Of a DNA stretch of 19,766 nucleotides, positions 19,738 through 19,766 are shown one piece after another (position 1 is the first letter of the stretch; each line of letters opens with the position of its first letter). The notes under the pieces are model-generated. The model did no database searches and had not been told where the DNA came from. It worked only from the letters and a program-made list of their open reading frames with translations. A program made the translations under genes and the position numbers. Location of the stretch: assembly GCA_002751075.1 (NCBI GenBank), contig NAOQ01000162.1:18576-38341 (forward strand). The letters run 5' to 3'. The DNA is from Ichthyophonus hoferi (lineage: Eukaryota > Opisthokonta > Ichthyosporea > Ichthyophonida > Ichthyophonidae).

Positions 19738-19766
19738 CTAAGAAATAACAGTAAGAAGATAGGCAT

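Overview
The window is AT-rich nuclear DNA of a eukaryote. Both recognisable host genes are on the minus strand and are cut into many short exons (44-466 nt) by GT-AG introns. A BAZ1-family chromatin gene points to an animal or close relative, and the compact exons and AT-rich introns suggest an early-branching animal such as a sponge. The species is not provable from this window.

Region 1-4.9 kb (minus strand): a seven-exon gene for a bacterial-type glutaredoxin 2 (GrxB family, a thioredoxin-fold half followed by a GST-like helical half). Splice phases join perfectly across exons 1-6. The last recognised junction is awkward, and about 30 C-terminal residues are not found. The family's CPYC active site reads CLLS here.

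Region 4.9-8.7 kb: mostly AT-rich intergenic DNA. It holds an orphan plus-strand exon candidate at 5721-5804, a decayed minus-strand Ty1/copia fragment at about 6282-7392, and an unassigned open frame at 7417-7710.

Region 8.7-19.7 kb (minus strand): at least 19 exons, continuous in phase for 765 codons, of a BAZ1 (WSTF/ACF1-like) protein, the regulatory partner of ISWI remodelling ATPases. In order it shows an acidic low-complexity region, the post-WAC conserved block, a charged coiled segment, a DDT domain, a WHIM1-like helix, a long charged coiled coil and WHIM2/WHIM3. The 5' end lies beyond 19766. No PHD finger or bromodomain exon could be found downstream, and one candidate terminal exon (8759-8866) would end the protein without them.

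The BAZ1 introns are rich in a short motif, CCAATCA/TGATTGG, often near splice sites and twice flush with the acceptor AG. They also carry TATAG-type pentamer arrays in opposite orientations. The first 9 kb lacks the heptamer. The most interesting leads are the GrxB gene with an altered active site, the heptamer system in the introns, and the apparently reader-less BAZ1. All calls come from reading by eye; family comparisons are from memory.
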